Shown in pieces: positions 8,239 to 17,127 of a stretch of 42,633 nucleotides of DNA. This DNA comes from Ligilactobacillus agilis DSM 20509 (GTDB lineage Bacteria > Bacillota > Bacilli > Lactobacillales > Lactobacillaceae): positions 1-42,633 of the forward strand of contig NZ_AYYP01000026.1 of assembly GCF_001436215.1 (NCBI RefSeq), read 5' to 3'. Each line of letters opens with the position of its first letter. Position 1 is the stretch's first letter. The notes beneath the pieces were generated by a model. That model worked only from the letters and a program-made list of their open reading frames with translations. It had not been told where the DNA came from and did not search any database. Both the position numbers and the translations under genes were made by a program.

Positions 8239-10442
8239 TGACAAAACTAATTGAAGTTGATGAACAACAACAAATTTTTCATTTATACAATGAGCAAATT
8301 TCTTATTTACTAACGGTAGAAGCTGGCCAAACTTTAAGCCACTTGTACTTTGGTAAGCGGGTTAGGGGCTATCACGGACAGTTAACTTATCCCCGGGTAG
8401 ATCGTGGTTTTTCTGGTAACTTACCTGGAAGTGATGACCGGACTTTTTCTAAGGATACCCTTCCAAGGGAATACAGTAGTGCGGGCGAAATGGATTACCA
8501 TTTGCCGGCAACTGTGGTCCGGCAAGCAGACGGAGCTAATGCATTAAATTTACAGTACGTAGGTTACACTGTTTTAGAAGGTAAACCTAAGTTGGCTGGT
8601 CTTCCTGCAGCTTACGTTGAAGACGATTCCGAAGCTGAAACGTTAGTAATCACTTTACGAGACGAAGTAACTGGATTGGACTATCAATTAAGTTACACTA
8701 TTTACCGGGCCTTGCCTGTAATTACCCGTTCCGTTAAGGTGGTAAACAATGGGACCCAAGCGGTACAGTTAGAAAAAGTGGCCTCCATGCAGTTGGATTT
8801 TGTTGACCGCGACTTTGAAGTTATTTCTTTACCGGGAGCGCACGTTAACGAGCGGCATCCAGAACGGCGTCCTGTTTCCTTTGGAGTGCAAAGTTTTGAA
8901 TCCCGGCGGGGAACTTCCAGTCACCAGATAAGTCCGTTTATTGCCTTAGTTGATAAACAAACCGATGAATTTAGCGGTGATGCTTACGGCTTTAACTTTG
9001 TTTATTCGGGTAACCATAAGTTTAGCCTTGAAAAAGATCAACTAGCTCAGCTTAGACTGTTAGTAGGAATTAATGACTATAACTTTACTTGGAAGTTAGA
9101 GCCTGCACAAAGCTTCCAAACGCCAGAAGTGTTAATGGCTTACTCCGACCAAGGGTTAAACAAGATGAGTCAAACTTTCCACCAATTAATCAGCAAGCGG
9201 GTGGTTAGGTCTAAGTATCGTGACTTAAAGCGACCAATTGTGGTTAATAACTGGGAGGCTACCTACTTTGACTTTGATGAAGAGAAGCTTAAACCAATTG
9301 TAGCTGAAGCTAAGCAACTCGGAATTGAAATGTTTGTCTTAGATGATGGTTGGTTTGGTCATCGTGATGACGATTATAGTAGCCTAGGTGATTGGCAAGT
9401 CTTCGCTAAAAAATTCCCGCAAGGGTTAGGCCACTTTGCTGATTATGTTCATAACCAGGGGCTTAAATTTGGTTTATGGTTTGAACCAGAGATGATTTCC
9501 TACGATTCAGACTTGTATCGCCAACACCCAGAGTATCTGATGCAAGTCCCTAACCGGGCTCCAAGTCCTTCAAGAAGTCAATACATCTTGGATTTGTGCC
9601 AAGCAGAAGTTCGCGACAACGTGGTCGAACAAGTAGCGACAATTTTGAGTCAAGGTCAAGTTGATTATGTTAAGTGGGATATGAATCGGCACTTATCCGA
9701 TATTTATTCACTAAGCTTACCTGCAGATCGGCAAGGAGAAGTTTACCACCGCTATGTCTTAGGCTATTATGACTTGATGGAACGGTTGACTGCTAAATTC
9801 CCAGATGTTTTATTCGAAGGTTGTTCTGGTGGGGGCGGCCGCTTCGACGCAGGGGTAGCCTACTACATGCCACAAATTTGGACGAGTGATAATACCGATG
9901 CCTTAGCCCGCCTAACAATTCAAATGGGAACGAGCTTAGCCTTCCCACCTTCAATGATGACAGCTCATGTTTCCGCAGTGCCTAATCATCAGACTGGCAG
10001 GGTTACCCCATTTGAAACACGTGGGGCGGCTGCAATGAGTGCGGTCTTTGGTTATGAGCTTGATTTAACTAAGTTGACTTCTGCTGAAAAAGCTGCAGTT
10101 AAAGAGCAGATTGCTGCCTATAACCAAATGCGCGCATTAGTACTTGAGGGTAAATTCTATCGCCTTAAGAGTCCACTAGATAGTAATCAAGCCGCTTGGA
10201 ACTTTGTTTCCGCTGATAAAAAGCAGGTTTTTGTGGCGGTCTTTAACGTCTTAGCCCAGGCTCAACCATACCTAACTAAGACTAAGCTAGCCGGGTTAGA
10301 TAAGGATAAATGCTATCGTAATTTGGCGACGGGTCAGGTTTATGGCGGCGATGAATTGATGAATCTAGGTTTTTATGATCCAGTTGTTCGGCATGACTTT
10401 GCTAGTCAAACCTACCTATTTGAAGCAGTGACGGAGGAGTAG
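8238..10442 (+). CDS. agaA: Alpha-galactosidase, GH36
   Basis: Removes terminal alpha-1,6-galactose from raffinose, stachyose and melibiose. The 734-residue protein has the GH36 architecture: an N-terminal beta-supersandwich, the central (beta/alpha)8 barrel and a C-terminal beta domain. Motifs include FVLDDGWFGHRDDD (about 372-385), WFEPEMIS, YVKWDMNRH with the nucleophile Asp481, CSGGGGRFD, and TSDNTDA with the acid/base Asp551. There is no signal peptide, so it acts in the cytoplasm on sugar imported by the upstream symporter. Its ATG overlaps the transporter's TAA (TAATG), indicating translational coupling. The symbol agaA/melA is interchangeable here. Confidence 0.96.
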   Translation: MTKLIEVDEQQQIFHLYNEQISYLLTVEAGQTLSHLYFGKRVRGYHGQLTYPRVDRGFSGNLPGSDDRTFSKDTLPREYSSAGEMDYHLPATVVRQADGANALNLQYVGYTVLEGKPKLAGLPAAYVEDDSEAETLVITLRDEVTGLDYQLSYTIYRALPVITRSVKVVNNGTQAVQLEKVASMQLDFVDRDFEVISLPGAHVNERHPERRPVSFGVQSFESRRGTSSHQISPFIALVDKQTDEFSGDAYGFNFVYSGNHKFSLEKDQLAQLRLLVGINDYNFTWKLEPAQSFQTPEVLMAYSDQGLNKMSQTFHQLISKRVVRSKYRDLKRPIVVNNWEATYFDFDEEKLKPIVAEAKQLGIEMFVLDDGWFGHRDDDYSSLGDWQVFAKKFPQGLGHFADYVHNQGLKFGLWFEPEMISYDSDLYRQHPEYLMQVPNRAPSPSRSQYILDLCQAEVRDNVVEQVATILSQGQVDYVKWDMNRHLSDIYSLSLPADRQGEVYHRYVLGYYDLMERLTAKFPDVLFEGCSGGGGRFDAGVAYYMPQIWTSDNTDALARLTIQMGTSLAFPPSMMTAHVSAVPNHQTGRVTPFETRGAAAMSAVFGYELDLTKLTSAEKAAVKEQIAAYNQMRALVLEGKFYRLKSPLDSNQAAWNFVSADKKQVFVAVFNVLAQAQPYLTKTKLAGLDKDKCYRNLATGQVYGGDELMNLGFYDPVVRHDFASQTYLFEAVTEE

Positions 10443-10446
10443 TTGA

Positions 10447-11889
10447 ATGGCACTTGAAAATAAAGTAATGTTGATTACCTACCCAGATAGTTTGGGTAAG
10501 AACATTAAAGAGTTAACTGAAGTATTGACAGATGACTTTGGCGAAGCAATCGGTGGGGTTCATTTACTGCCGTTTTTCCCATCAACCGGAGACCGCGGGT
10601 TTGCACCAGTTGATTATCAGCAAGTGGCCCCTGAATTTGGTGATTGGGCGGATGTCAAAAAGCTAGGTAAACGTTACTACTTGATGTTTGATTTTATGAT
10701 CAATCATATTTCCCGGCAATCGCGTTATTACAAAGATTTTCAAGCTAAGGGTTCGGCTAGTGCTTACGCAGAACTATTCTTAAGTTGGGATAAGTTTTGG
10801 CCCGAAGGACGTCCAACCAAGGAAGACGTTGATTTGATTTATAAGCGTAAGGACCGGGCCCCTTATCAAGAAATTACCTTTGCTAATGGGCAACGTGAGA
10901 AATTGTGGAACACCTTTGGTGAAGAACAAATTGATTTAGATGTTACTAGTGAAGTCACACAGAAGTTTATCAAAGACACGTTACGCTTTTTATGCGCACA
11001 AGGTGCAGACATTATTAGGTTAGATGCGTTTGCATACGCGGTTAAAAAATTAGATAGCAATGACTTTTTTGTTGAGCCAGAAATTTGGGATTTGCTGGCT
11101 AAGGTTAAGGCTGATCTTGCAGGGCACGGCGAGATTTTACCGGAAATTCATGAGCATTATTCATTACCATTTAAGATTGCAGAGCATGGTTACTTTGTCT
11201 ATGACTTTGTCTTACCAATGGTGACTCTGTATTCGCTTTATAGTGGGAAAACAGCCCAGTTAGCTAAGTGGTTAAAGATGAGTCCCATGAAGCAATTTAC
11301 TACCTTGGATACCCATGACGGGATTGGGGTGGTAGATGCTCGTGATATTTTAAGTCCTGCTGAAATCGAGTATACTAGTCAAGAACTTTACCAAGTTGGG
11401 GCTAACGTTAAGAAGAAGTATTCTAGCGCTGAATATCATAATCTGGATATTTACCAAATAAATACTACTTATTATTCTGCCTTGGGAAATGACGACCAAA
11501 AATATTTCTTAGCCCGGTTGTTGCAGGTATTTGCACCAGGAATTCCGCAAGTCTACTACGTTGGTTTACTAGCTGGTGAAAATGACATCGAGTTGCTAGA
11601 AAAGACCAAGGAAGGGCGCAATATTAACCGCCATTACTATAGTCGCGCCGAGGTTAATGCTGAGATTAAGCGGCCGGTAGTAGCTGCGTTATTGAAACTT
11701 CTCAGCTTCCGTAACCGTGAAGCAGCCTTTGACTTGGAGGGCACAATTGATGTTACTTGTCCAAGTCAAAGTGAAATTGTGATTAAACGACAAAATAAGG
11801 CCAAGACACGGACGGCGGTCCTAACGGCTAACCTAAAAACCAACGCTTATCAAGTTAAGGTTAACGACCAACTTGTAACCTTTGAATAG
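10447..11889 (+). CDS. gtfA: Sucrose phosphorylase, GH13_18
   Basis: Cytoplasmic enzyme converting sucrose plus phosphate to alpha-glucose-1-phosphate and fructose, saving one ATP per hexose. Catalytic residues are visible: nucleophile Asp193 in [13 protein letters not shown], acid/base Glu233 in LPEIHEHY, and transition-state Asp291 in [10 protein letters not shown]. These are one residue offset from the B. adolescentis enzyme. The 480 aa length is typical. It starts 4 bases after the alpha-galactosidase stop behind GGAGGAG and is closed by a strong terminator. In this operon its substrate would be the sucrose released from raffinose. A related sucrose-6-phosphate phosphorylase is a less likely alternative. 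Confidence 0.95.
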   Translation: MALENKVMLITYPDSLGKNIKELTEVLTDDFGEAIGGVHLLPFFPSTGDRGFAPVDYQQVAPEFGDWADVKKLGKRYYLMFDFMINHISRQSRYYKDFQAKGSASAYAELFLSWDKFWPEGRPTKEDVDLIYKRKDRAPYQEITFANGQREKLWNTFGEEQIDLDVTSEVTQKFIKDTLRFLCAQGADIIRLDAFAYAVKKLDSNDFFVEPEIWDLLAKVKADLAGHGEILPEIHEHYSLPFKIAEHGYFVYDFVLPMVTLYSLYSGKTAQLAKWLKMSPMKQFTTLDTHDGIGVVDARDILSPAEIEYTSQELYQVGANVKKKYSSAEYHNLDIYQINTTYYSALGNDDQKYFLARLLQVFAPGIPQVYYVGLLAGENDIELLEKTKEGRNINRHYYSRAEVNAEIKRPVVAALLKLLSFRNREAAFDLEGTIDVTCPSQSEIVIKRQNKAKTRTAVLTANLKTNAYQVKVNDQLVTFE

Positions 11890-11901
11890 GTAAAAAATAG
11901 C

Positions 11902-11952
11902 TTAAGGTCACTAACGTAGCTAAAAGTTTTGCTACGTTAGTGGCCTTATTTT
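11902..11952 (+). terminator. Terminator of the raffinose operon
   Basis: A 17-base arm, AAGGTCACTAACGTAGC (11904-11920), pairs with GCTACGTTAGTGGCCTT (11931-11947) with one mismatch position, and ATTTT follows. It separates the operon from the AlkD-like gene. Confidence 0.88.
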
Positions 11953-11994
11953 GGTATTATACTAAAAGAAAAGCAATTTCTAAGAGGTGAAGAG

Positions 11995-12646
11995 ATGGGA
12001 CAATTTGCAGACTTAAAGGCACTTTTAGAAGCTAATGCCGACAAGGAGATGGCGCGTGGGCAGGCGGCGTATATGCGCAATCAATTCAAGTTCTACGGAA
12101 TTAAGACTCCACAGCGCAGGAGCCTGACCCAAAATTTAATCAAGGCTACTAAGCGGGCGGCTAAAGTTGAGTGGGACTTTTTGGATGCTGAGCAAAGGGA
12201 ATACCAATACTTTGTTTGTGACTATTTGAAAGCGATGCAAGGACAGTTGGTTTACGCTGATTTAAAGCGGTTGGAGTTGTATGTGCAAACCAAGCAATGG
12301 TGGGATACGATTGATGTCTTGGATACTGTCATTGGCCAAATTGGGCTTAGTGATAAGCGAGTAGACCAGCTAATGTTGGACTGGTCCCAGGCTAGCGATT
12401 TTTGGCTGCGACGCATAGCGATTGATCACCAACGAGGCAGAAAGGAAAAGACTAAGCAAGAACTGTTGGCCAAAATTATTGATAACAATTTGAATAGGGG
12501 GAGAGTTTTTTATTAATAAGGCGATAGGCTGGGCTTTGCGTGATTATTCTAAAACTAACCCACCATGGGTCAAAGAGTTTCTTGCAAGTAGGAAAAATGG
12601 CTTGGCTAAACTAAGTCTGCGGGAAGCAAGTAAGTATTTAAGGTAA
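11995..12646 (+). pseudogene. AlkD-like DNA alkylation repair gene with a frameshift
   Basis: A HEAT-like-repeat DNA glycosylase of the AlkD/AlkC superfamily, which removes N3/N7-alkylpurines. The first frame gives 173 residues (MGQFADLKALLEAN..., with WWDTIDVLD and FWLRRIAIDHQ typical of the family), then runs into a stop at 12516. The natural continuation, INKAIGWALRDYSKTNPPWV to EASKYLR, is in another frame and ends at 12646. The switch lies at G5 (12497-12501) or T6 (12506-12511); one extra base, such as G4 becoming G5, restores a protein of about 216 residues of normal family length. The start has RBS GAGGTGAAG. It is either a recent pseudogene or a sequencing error. Confidence 0.8.
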
Positions 12647-12648
12647 GT

Positions 12649-12704
12649 GTTCGTCAATAAATCTAAAATCTCTTATTGACGAACGAATTGTTAGATACTA
12701 TAAT
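12649..12704 (+). promoter_or_regulatory. tRNA-Gln promoter inside a 12-bp inverted repeat
   Basis: GTTCGTCAATAA (12649-12660) and TTATTGACGAAC (12673-12684) form a perfect 12-bp inverted repeat with a 12-base loop and no T tract. The right arm contains the -35 box TTGACG (12676-12681), followed after 17 bases by TATAAT (12699-12704), 17 bases before the tRNA. The repeat also sits just behind the AlkD-like gene, so it could act as a weak terminator, an operator, or both. Confidence 0.65.
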
Positions 12705-12721
12705 AATGGAGTTAATGATTT

Positions 12722-12794
12722 TGGGCATTCGCCAAATTGGTAAGGCAGTGGACTCTGAATCCATAATTTACAGGTTCGAACCCTGTATGCCCAA
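12722..12794 (+). tRNA. tRNA-Gln (anticodon CUG)
   Basis: Cloverleaf: acceptor TGGGCAT (12722-12728) with ATGCCCA (12787-12793), D arm GCCAAATTGGTAAGGC, anticodon stem GTGGA/TCCAT around loop CTCTGAA (anticodon CTG), and T arm ACAGG-TTCGAAC-CCTGT. Discriminator base A at 12794; CCA is not encoded. The C at position 34 gives the CAG-reading isoacceptor rather than the more common UUG form. Confidence 0.93.
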
Positions 12795-12808
12795 TGACTC
12801 ATATTTTG

Positions 12809-12845
12809 AGACCCTAGCTTTTGAAAGAGGCTAGGGTCTTTTTTT
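12809..12845 (+). terminator. Terminator of tRNA-Gln
   Basis: AGACCCTAGC (12809-12818) pairs perfectly with GCTAGGGTCT (12830-12839), then T7 follows. It closes a single-gene tRNA transcript. Confidence 0.92.
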
Positions 12846-13181
12846 GGTTTGCCTAAGAAGGATTAATGATAAAAATTAATTTTATTTTAATGTTATATTT
12901 TATTACTTTTATATGTAAATACAACTAACCTGAATAAACCTTGGTTTTAAAGGGTTTATGCTAAATTGCGACCTAACATGAATTGAGTTTTTTAAGGGCT
13001 GTTACGCTTAAAATTAGTAAAAAATAATAAAAGCTCTTGCTGATAAAACTTTGATATAACGGGATTTTTGCTTGAAATGTAACTTTTTAAAGAGTGATAA
13101 AATGAGAATATGTACCATTTTATTACAAAGGTGTGCTATAATATTTTATATACTAATAAAAGACAAGGGGAACATGAAATT
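12846..13181 (+). promoter_or_regulatory. AT-rich leader and promoter region of the amino acid ABC operon
   Basis: This 336-base gap shows no convincing gene. It holds a 7-bp inverted repeat, ATAAACC (12934-12940) / GGTTTAT (12953-12959), without a T tract. An extended -10 TGCTATAAT (13134-13142) lacks a good -35, and the ribosome binding site AAGGGG (13165-13170) follows. Transcription probably starts near 13149. No T-box or other riboswitch was recognised. Confidence 0.5.
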
Positions 13182-14636
13182 ATGAAGAAATTTTTCATTT
13201 GGCTTAGTTTCTTGTTGGGAATAACATTTATTACAACGCTTGTTGCCAAGCCCGAGCAAGTCTTAGCGGCCGAAAAAACATATACGATTGCAACTGATGT
13301 GACTTTTCCCCCATTTGTTTACGCAAATGCAGACAATAAATATGTCGGGATTGATATGGATTTAATTAAGGCGGTAGCTAAAGAAGAAGGTTTTAAAGTT
13401 GAAATTAAACCAATCGGCTTTAACGCTGCTATTCAAGCAGTCCAAGCTGGGCAGGTAGACGGAATGATTGCCGGAATGACCATTACCAATGAAAGAAAGA
13501 AGACGTTTGACTTTTCAACGCCTTACTACTCATCTGGGATTGTGATGGCAGTCAAGCCTGGTAGTGGGGTTACTAAGCTAACCGACTTGAAGGGGAAGAA
13601 AGTCGCAATTAAGACCGGGACTTCAGGAGCCGATTATGCTAACTCAATTAAAAAGAAGTACGGCTTTAAGACGGTAACCTTTGATGATTCAGACAATATG
13701 TACGATGATGTTAAAACAGGTAACGCGGCCGCCTGTTTTGAAGATTCCGCGGTGTTAGAATACGGAGTTAAGACTGGCCTGGGACTAAAAATTGTGACAA
13801 AGCCAACTAATACGGGCGATTATGGTTTTGCTGTTAAAAAAGGTGCCAACCAGGAATTACTAGCCAAGTTCAATCATGGCTTGGCTGCCCTCAAGAAGAA
13901 CGGTACTTATGACAAGATCATTGCCAAGTATACGGGTAAGAAGGCCTTGGCCGATAAGAAGAATGCAGCTAGTGGACACAGCGAATATACAATTATGGGC
14001 TTACTAAAGCAAAATAAAACCACGTTATGGCATGGGGTTTTGGAAACCCTTTGGTTAACAATTGTTGGGATTGTGTTTGCAACTATCTTTGGGGTGATTA
14101 TTGGTTTATTAGGGGTGGTTCCTAATAAGTTAGCCCAAGGAATCTCTACCACTGTAATCTACATTTTCCGTGGGTTACCATTAATCGTGTTGGCACTCTT
14201 CATCTATAACGGGGTTCCAAGTTTAACCGGTACTAAAGTTCCTGCTTTCATTGCGGGGGTTATTACCTTGACCTTAAATGAAGGAGCATATATCGGCGCC
14301 TTCGTAAAAGGTGGAATTGAGTCGGTAGACCATGGACAGATGGAAGCAGCTCGTAGTTTAGGTTTGCCATTTGGTAAAGCCATGAAGAAGGTTGTGTTAC
14401 CACAGGGGATTAAATTGATGGTTCCATCATTTATTAACCAATTTATTATCACCCTGAAAGATACTTCAATTCTATCGGTAATTGGAATCTTAGAATTAAC
14501 CCAAACTGGTAAGATTATTATCGCTAGAAACTTACAAGGATTCAGAATGTGGGCAATCATTGCCGTTATTTACTTGCTAATGATAACTATCTTGACATTG
14601 ATTTCAAAATGGATTGAACGGAGGATGAAGAACTAA
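13182..14636 (+). CDS. Amino acid ABC transporter, fused substrate-binding protein and permease
   Basis: A single polypeptide joins a polar amino acid binding domain to its membrane permease, as in GlnPH/GlnP of lactic acid bacteria. From ATG 13182 the order is: signal peptide or anchor (residues 1-29, ending VLAAEKT), periplasmic-binding-protein-like domain (about 30-258, with [20 protein letters not shown] and [10 protein letters not shown]), then a permease (about 280-480) with the EAA loop [20 protein letters not shown]. An upstream in-frame extension from 13110 has no ribosome binding site, while AAGGGG supports 13182. Its stop overlaps the ATPase gene start by one base. Glutamine or asparagine uptake is likely by family, not proven. 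Confidence 0.92.
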   Translation: MKKFFIWLSFLLGITFITTLVAKPEQVLAAEKTYTIATDVTFPPFVYANADNKYVGIDMDLIKAVAKEEGFKVEIKPIGFNAAIQAVQAGQVDGMIAGMTITNERKKTFDFSTPYYSSGIVMAVKPGSGVTKLTDLKGKKVAIKTGTSGADYANSIKKKYGFKTVTFDDSDNMYDDVKTGNAAACFEDSAVLEYGVKTGLGLKIVTKPTNTGDYGFAVKKGANQELLAKFNHGLAALKKNGTYDKIIAKYTGKKALADKKNAASGHSEYTIMGLLKQNKTTLWHGVLETLWLTIVGIVFATIFGVIIGLLGVVPNKLAQGISTTVIYIFRGLPLIVLALFIYNGVPSLTGTKVPAFIAGVITLTLNEGAYIGAFVKGGIESVDHGQMEAARSLGLPFGKAMKKVVLPQGIKLMVPSFINQFIITLKDTSILSVIGILELTQTGKIIIARNLQGFRMWAIIAVIYLLMITILTLISKWIERRMKN

Positions 14637-15376
14637 TGACAGAATATAAGGTTGATGTAACAAACTTACAAAAAAGTTATGGTTCGAACCATGTTTTAAA
14701 GGGGATTGACTTTAAAGTTGCCAATAACGAAGTGGTCGTTTTAATCGGGCCGTCTGGTTCGGGGAAGAGTACGCTGTTACGATGCTTAAATAAGCTGGAA
14801 GAACCAACCAGCGGTTCAATTGTGATTGATGGTCAAGATATTAGTTTACCATCGACTAATATTGATAAGGCACGCGAAAATATTGGGATGGTGTTCCAAC
14901 ATTTTAACTTGTTCAATAACATGACTGTAGGCGAAAATATTATGTTAGCCCCAGTCGAACTAGGAAAAATGGACCGGCAAACTGCTGAAACTGAAGCGCG
15001 GCAGTTATTAGAAACAGTTGGATTATCCGACAAATTCGATGCAATGCCAGCGTCTCTTTCTGGGGGACAAAAGCAACGGGTAGCCATTGCCCGGGCTTTA
15101 GCGATGAATCCGGATGTGATGTTGTTTGACGAACCAACTAGTGCGCTTGACCCAGAAATGGTTGGCGACGTATTAGAGGTTATGAAAGAATTGGCCAAAA
15201 ATGGGATGACGATGGTGGTAGTTACTCACGAAATGGGCTTTGCTAAAGAAGTGGCTGACCGGGTTGTCTTTATGGCTGATGGTTACGTAGTAGAGGAAGG
15301 CAAGCCAGAAGCAGTCTTCGACCATCCCCAACATGACCGGACGAAAGCGTTCCTAGATAAAGTTATTAACGTTTAA
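14636..15376 (+). CDS. glnQ: Polar amino acid ABC transporter ATP-binding protein
   Basis: Cytoplasmic ATPase that powers the upstream fused transporter. The 246-residue protein shows Walker [10 protein letters not shown] (about residues 38-46), the Q-loop region [13 protein letters not shown], the signature [15 protein letters not shown], Walker [15 protein letters not shown] and the H-loop VVTHEMGFA. This is the GlnQ/HisP subfamily. Its ATG overlaps the transporter TAA, indicating coupling, and a terminator follows. The two genes make a complete importer. Confidence 0.95.
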   Translation: MTEYKVDVTNLQKSYGSNHVLKGIDFKVANNEVVVLIGPSGSGKSTLLRCLNKLEEPTSGSIVIDGQDISLPSTNIDKARENIGMVFQHFNLFNNMTVGENIMLAPVELGKMDRQTAETEARQLLETVGLSDKFDAMPASLSGGQKQRVAIARALAMNPDVMLFDEPTSALDPEMVGDVLEVMKELAKNGMTMVVVTHEMGFAKEVADRVVFMADGYVVEEGKPEAVFDHPQHDRTKAFLDKVINV

Positions 15377-15381
15377 GTAAT

Positions 15382-15417
15382 AAGGCTGCCGGACCCGAGG
15401 GGAAGGTGGCCTTTTTT
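15382..15417 (+). terminator. Probable terminator after glnQ
   Basis: AAGGC-TG-CC pairs with GG-TG-GCCTT around a GC-rich loop, with an interrupted stem, and is followed by T6. It lies 6 bases after the glnQ stop and close to the next gene, so some read-through is likely. Confidence 0.7.
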
Positions 15418-15433
15418 CGAGAGGAGTTTTTGC

Positions 15434-15697
15434 ATGATAAAGGTAATTTTAGTGATGCATGATCAAAACGGGGATTACTACAAGATGAATAAGACCTTTT
15501 TTGAAAGTATGCCTAAAGTCGGTGAATATATCTACAACACGGATGGGTTAGCCTATGTGGTAGAAGAGGTGGCTCAATTTGCGGGCTACGTTTCTAGCAA
15601 GGGCGCAATTGCAATTCTAGTAGTTCATCAAGCCGATGAAGACCATCCGGTAAGTAATTTATATGGGCTTGATATTGAACGTGATTTGGATGATTAA
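15434..15697 (+). CDS. Small conserved-looking protein of unknown function
   Basis: An 87-residue protein starting MIKVILVMHDQNGDYYKMNK, acidic overall and ending ERDLDD, with no membrane segment or signal peptide. I do not recognise the family. The start is supported by GAGAGGAG a few bases upstream. It follows the glnQ terminator and precedes the MFS gene by 110 bases, so it is probably its own unit or a read-through cistron. The alternation of beta-like stretches (VILVMHD, AYVVEEVAQF, AIAILVVHQ) suggests a small beta-rich fold; no function is claimed. Confidence 0.65.
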   Translation: MIKVILVMHDQNGDYYKMNKTFFESMPKVGEYIYNTDGLAYVVEEVAQFAGYVSSKGAIAILVVHQADEDHPVSNLYGLDIERDLDD

Positions 15698-15807
15698 TTT
15701 AGCTTTAGTAGTGTTTAACAAAAATTTATAAAAGTAGCGTGCAAGGTTAACTAATTGGTGTTAGGATAGTAGTTATCGACAGATTTAGTGTGAAAGGATA
15801 TGTTTTT

Positions 15808-17025
15808 ATGGTAACTGAAGGTGAAAAGATGCCTTCGACCTGGCGCAAAACTTTTATCGCCCTTTGGTTTGGCTGCTTTATGACTGGGTTAGGTGCTTCA
15901 ATGACGATGCCCTTTTTACCACTGTTTATTTCGTCAATTGGTAATTTTAGTCGGTGGCAACTAAATATCTATTCTGGGATTGCCTTTGCGGGAACCTTTT
16001 TAACCCAGGCATTAATTTCGCCTTATTGGGGGAGCCTGGCGGACCGGAAGGGGCGGAAGTTAATGTGTTTGCGTGCTTCCGGAGTAATGGCAATTACAAT
16101 TTTCTTAACGGGGATGGCAGTTAATGTGTGGATGATAATCGCACTGCGGCTAACCCAGGGCCTGTTTTCTGGCTATATCAATAATGCGACTGCTTTTATC
16201 GCGGGAGAAACACCGCGGAGTAAGTCCGGGTCTGTGATGACCATGATTATGACAGCGGGCGTGACCGGTAACCTGTTAGGCCCTTTATTTGGAGGGGCAT
16301 TAGCCGATACCTTTGGCTACCGGATTCCCTTTTATATTACCGGAGTTTGCATGGCCTTGGCCTTTTTGATGACACTATTTAATACGACGGAGCATTTTAA
16401 GCCTATTTCTAAAAAGGAAATGCAACCAATGAGACAAATGTTTGCGGACCTAGAAAAACCGGGCTTAATTATTATCATGTTCTTGACGACACTGATTGTA
16501 CAGTCGTCACTGATGTCAATTTCGCCAATTATTAGTTTATTGGTGAAAGAATTAATGCATAATCACGGTAACGTTTCATTTGTGAGTGGGATTGTTGCGG
16601 CCACCCCAGGGTTTGGAACCTTATTAGTGGCTTCTTGGTTAGGACATAAGATGGATGCAGTTGGTCCTTTGAAGGTGTTGATGGTCGGTTTATTAGCTGC
16701 TACTCTGCTATTTATTCCAATGTTTATGACGGATTCCCCTTGGTTATTGGCCTTTTGGCGCTTTTTACTAGGGGTAGCTAATGCAGCCTTGCTACCGGCT
16801 GTTCAAACTGCTTTGACTATTAATGTTCCTGCCAAATCATTTGGCCGAATTTTTAGTTATAACCAGTCCTTTCAAGCTGCGGGTGGGGTGATTGGACCTT
16901 TGATGGGTTCGCTCGTATCCAGTGCGCTAGATTATCAATATGTTTTCTTAGTGACTGCCAGCTTGGTGTTTGTTAACTTACTGTTGGTGGTTGGAGCTAA
17001 GGTTCAACAAATTAAAACTAAATAA
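15808..17025 (+). CDS. MFS multidrug efflux-type transporter (DHA1 group)
   Basis: A 405-residue, twelve-helix major facilitator transporter. The cytoplasmic loop motif GSLADRKGRK between helices 2 and 3 and the antiporter-like segment AGVTGNLLGPLFGGALAD (motif C region in helix 5) mark it as a drug:proton antiporter of the PmrA/MdtG/NorA kind. ATG 15808 is preferred over an upstream in-frame GTG at 15790, because GAAAGGA (15792-15798) lies between them at the right distance for 15808. It is followed by a terminator. Which compounds it exports cannot be read from sequence. Confidence 0.87.
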   Translation: MVTEGEKMPSTWRKTFIALWFGCFMTGLGASMTMPFLPLFISSIGNFSRWQLNIYSGIAFAGTFLTQALISPYWGSLADRKGRKLMCLRASGVMAITIFLTGMAVNVWMIIALRLTQGLFSGYINNATAFIAGETPRSKSGSVMTMIMTAGVTGNLLGPLFGGALADTFGYRIPFYITGVCMALAFLMTLFNTTEHFKPISKKEMQPMRQMFADLEKPGLIIIMFLTTLIVQSSLMSISPIISLLVKELMHNHGNVSFVSGIVAATPGFGTLLVASWLGHKMDAVGPLKVLMVGLLAATLLFIPMFMTDSPWLLAFWRFLLGVANAALLPAVQTALTINVPAKSFGRIFSYNQSFQAAGGVIGPLMGSLVSSALDYQYVFLVTASLVFVNLLLVVGAKVQQIKTK

Positions 17026-17035
17026 AATCTTTCCA

Positions 17036-17073
17036 AACTGACTTTGCTAAATTTTACACAAGGTCAGTTTTTT
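17036..17073 (+). terminator. Terminator after the MFS gene
   Basis: AAACTGACTT (17036-17045) pairs with AAGGTCAGTTT (17060-17070), with one mismatch, and T6 follows. Confidence 0.82.
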
Positions 17074-17127
17074 GTTATGCTTATTATAAGAAATGTTTCT
17101 AAAAGGACAGACTGAAAGGATGTTTGA

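Noticed and set aside
12934-12959. ATAAACC/GGTTTAT repeat as a terminator or riboswitch piece
   Set aside because: A 7-bp AT-rich stem with no T tract and no recognised motif could arise by chance in this AT-rich gap.
13110-13181. Longer start for the amino acid transporter
   Set aside because: It would begin upstream of the extended -10 box, lacks a ribosome binding site, and would spoil a normal signal peptide.
14204-14560. 118-codon minus-strand frame in the permease domain
   Set aside because: It is antisense to a conserved permease, with no start signals.
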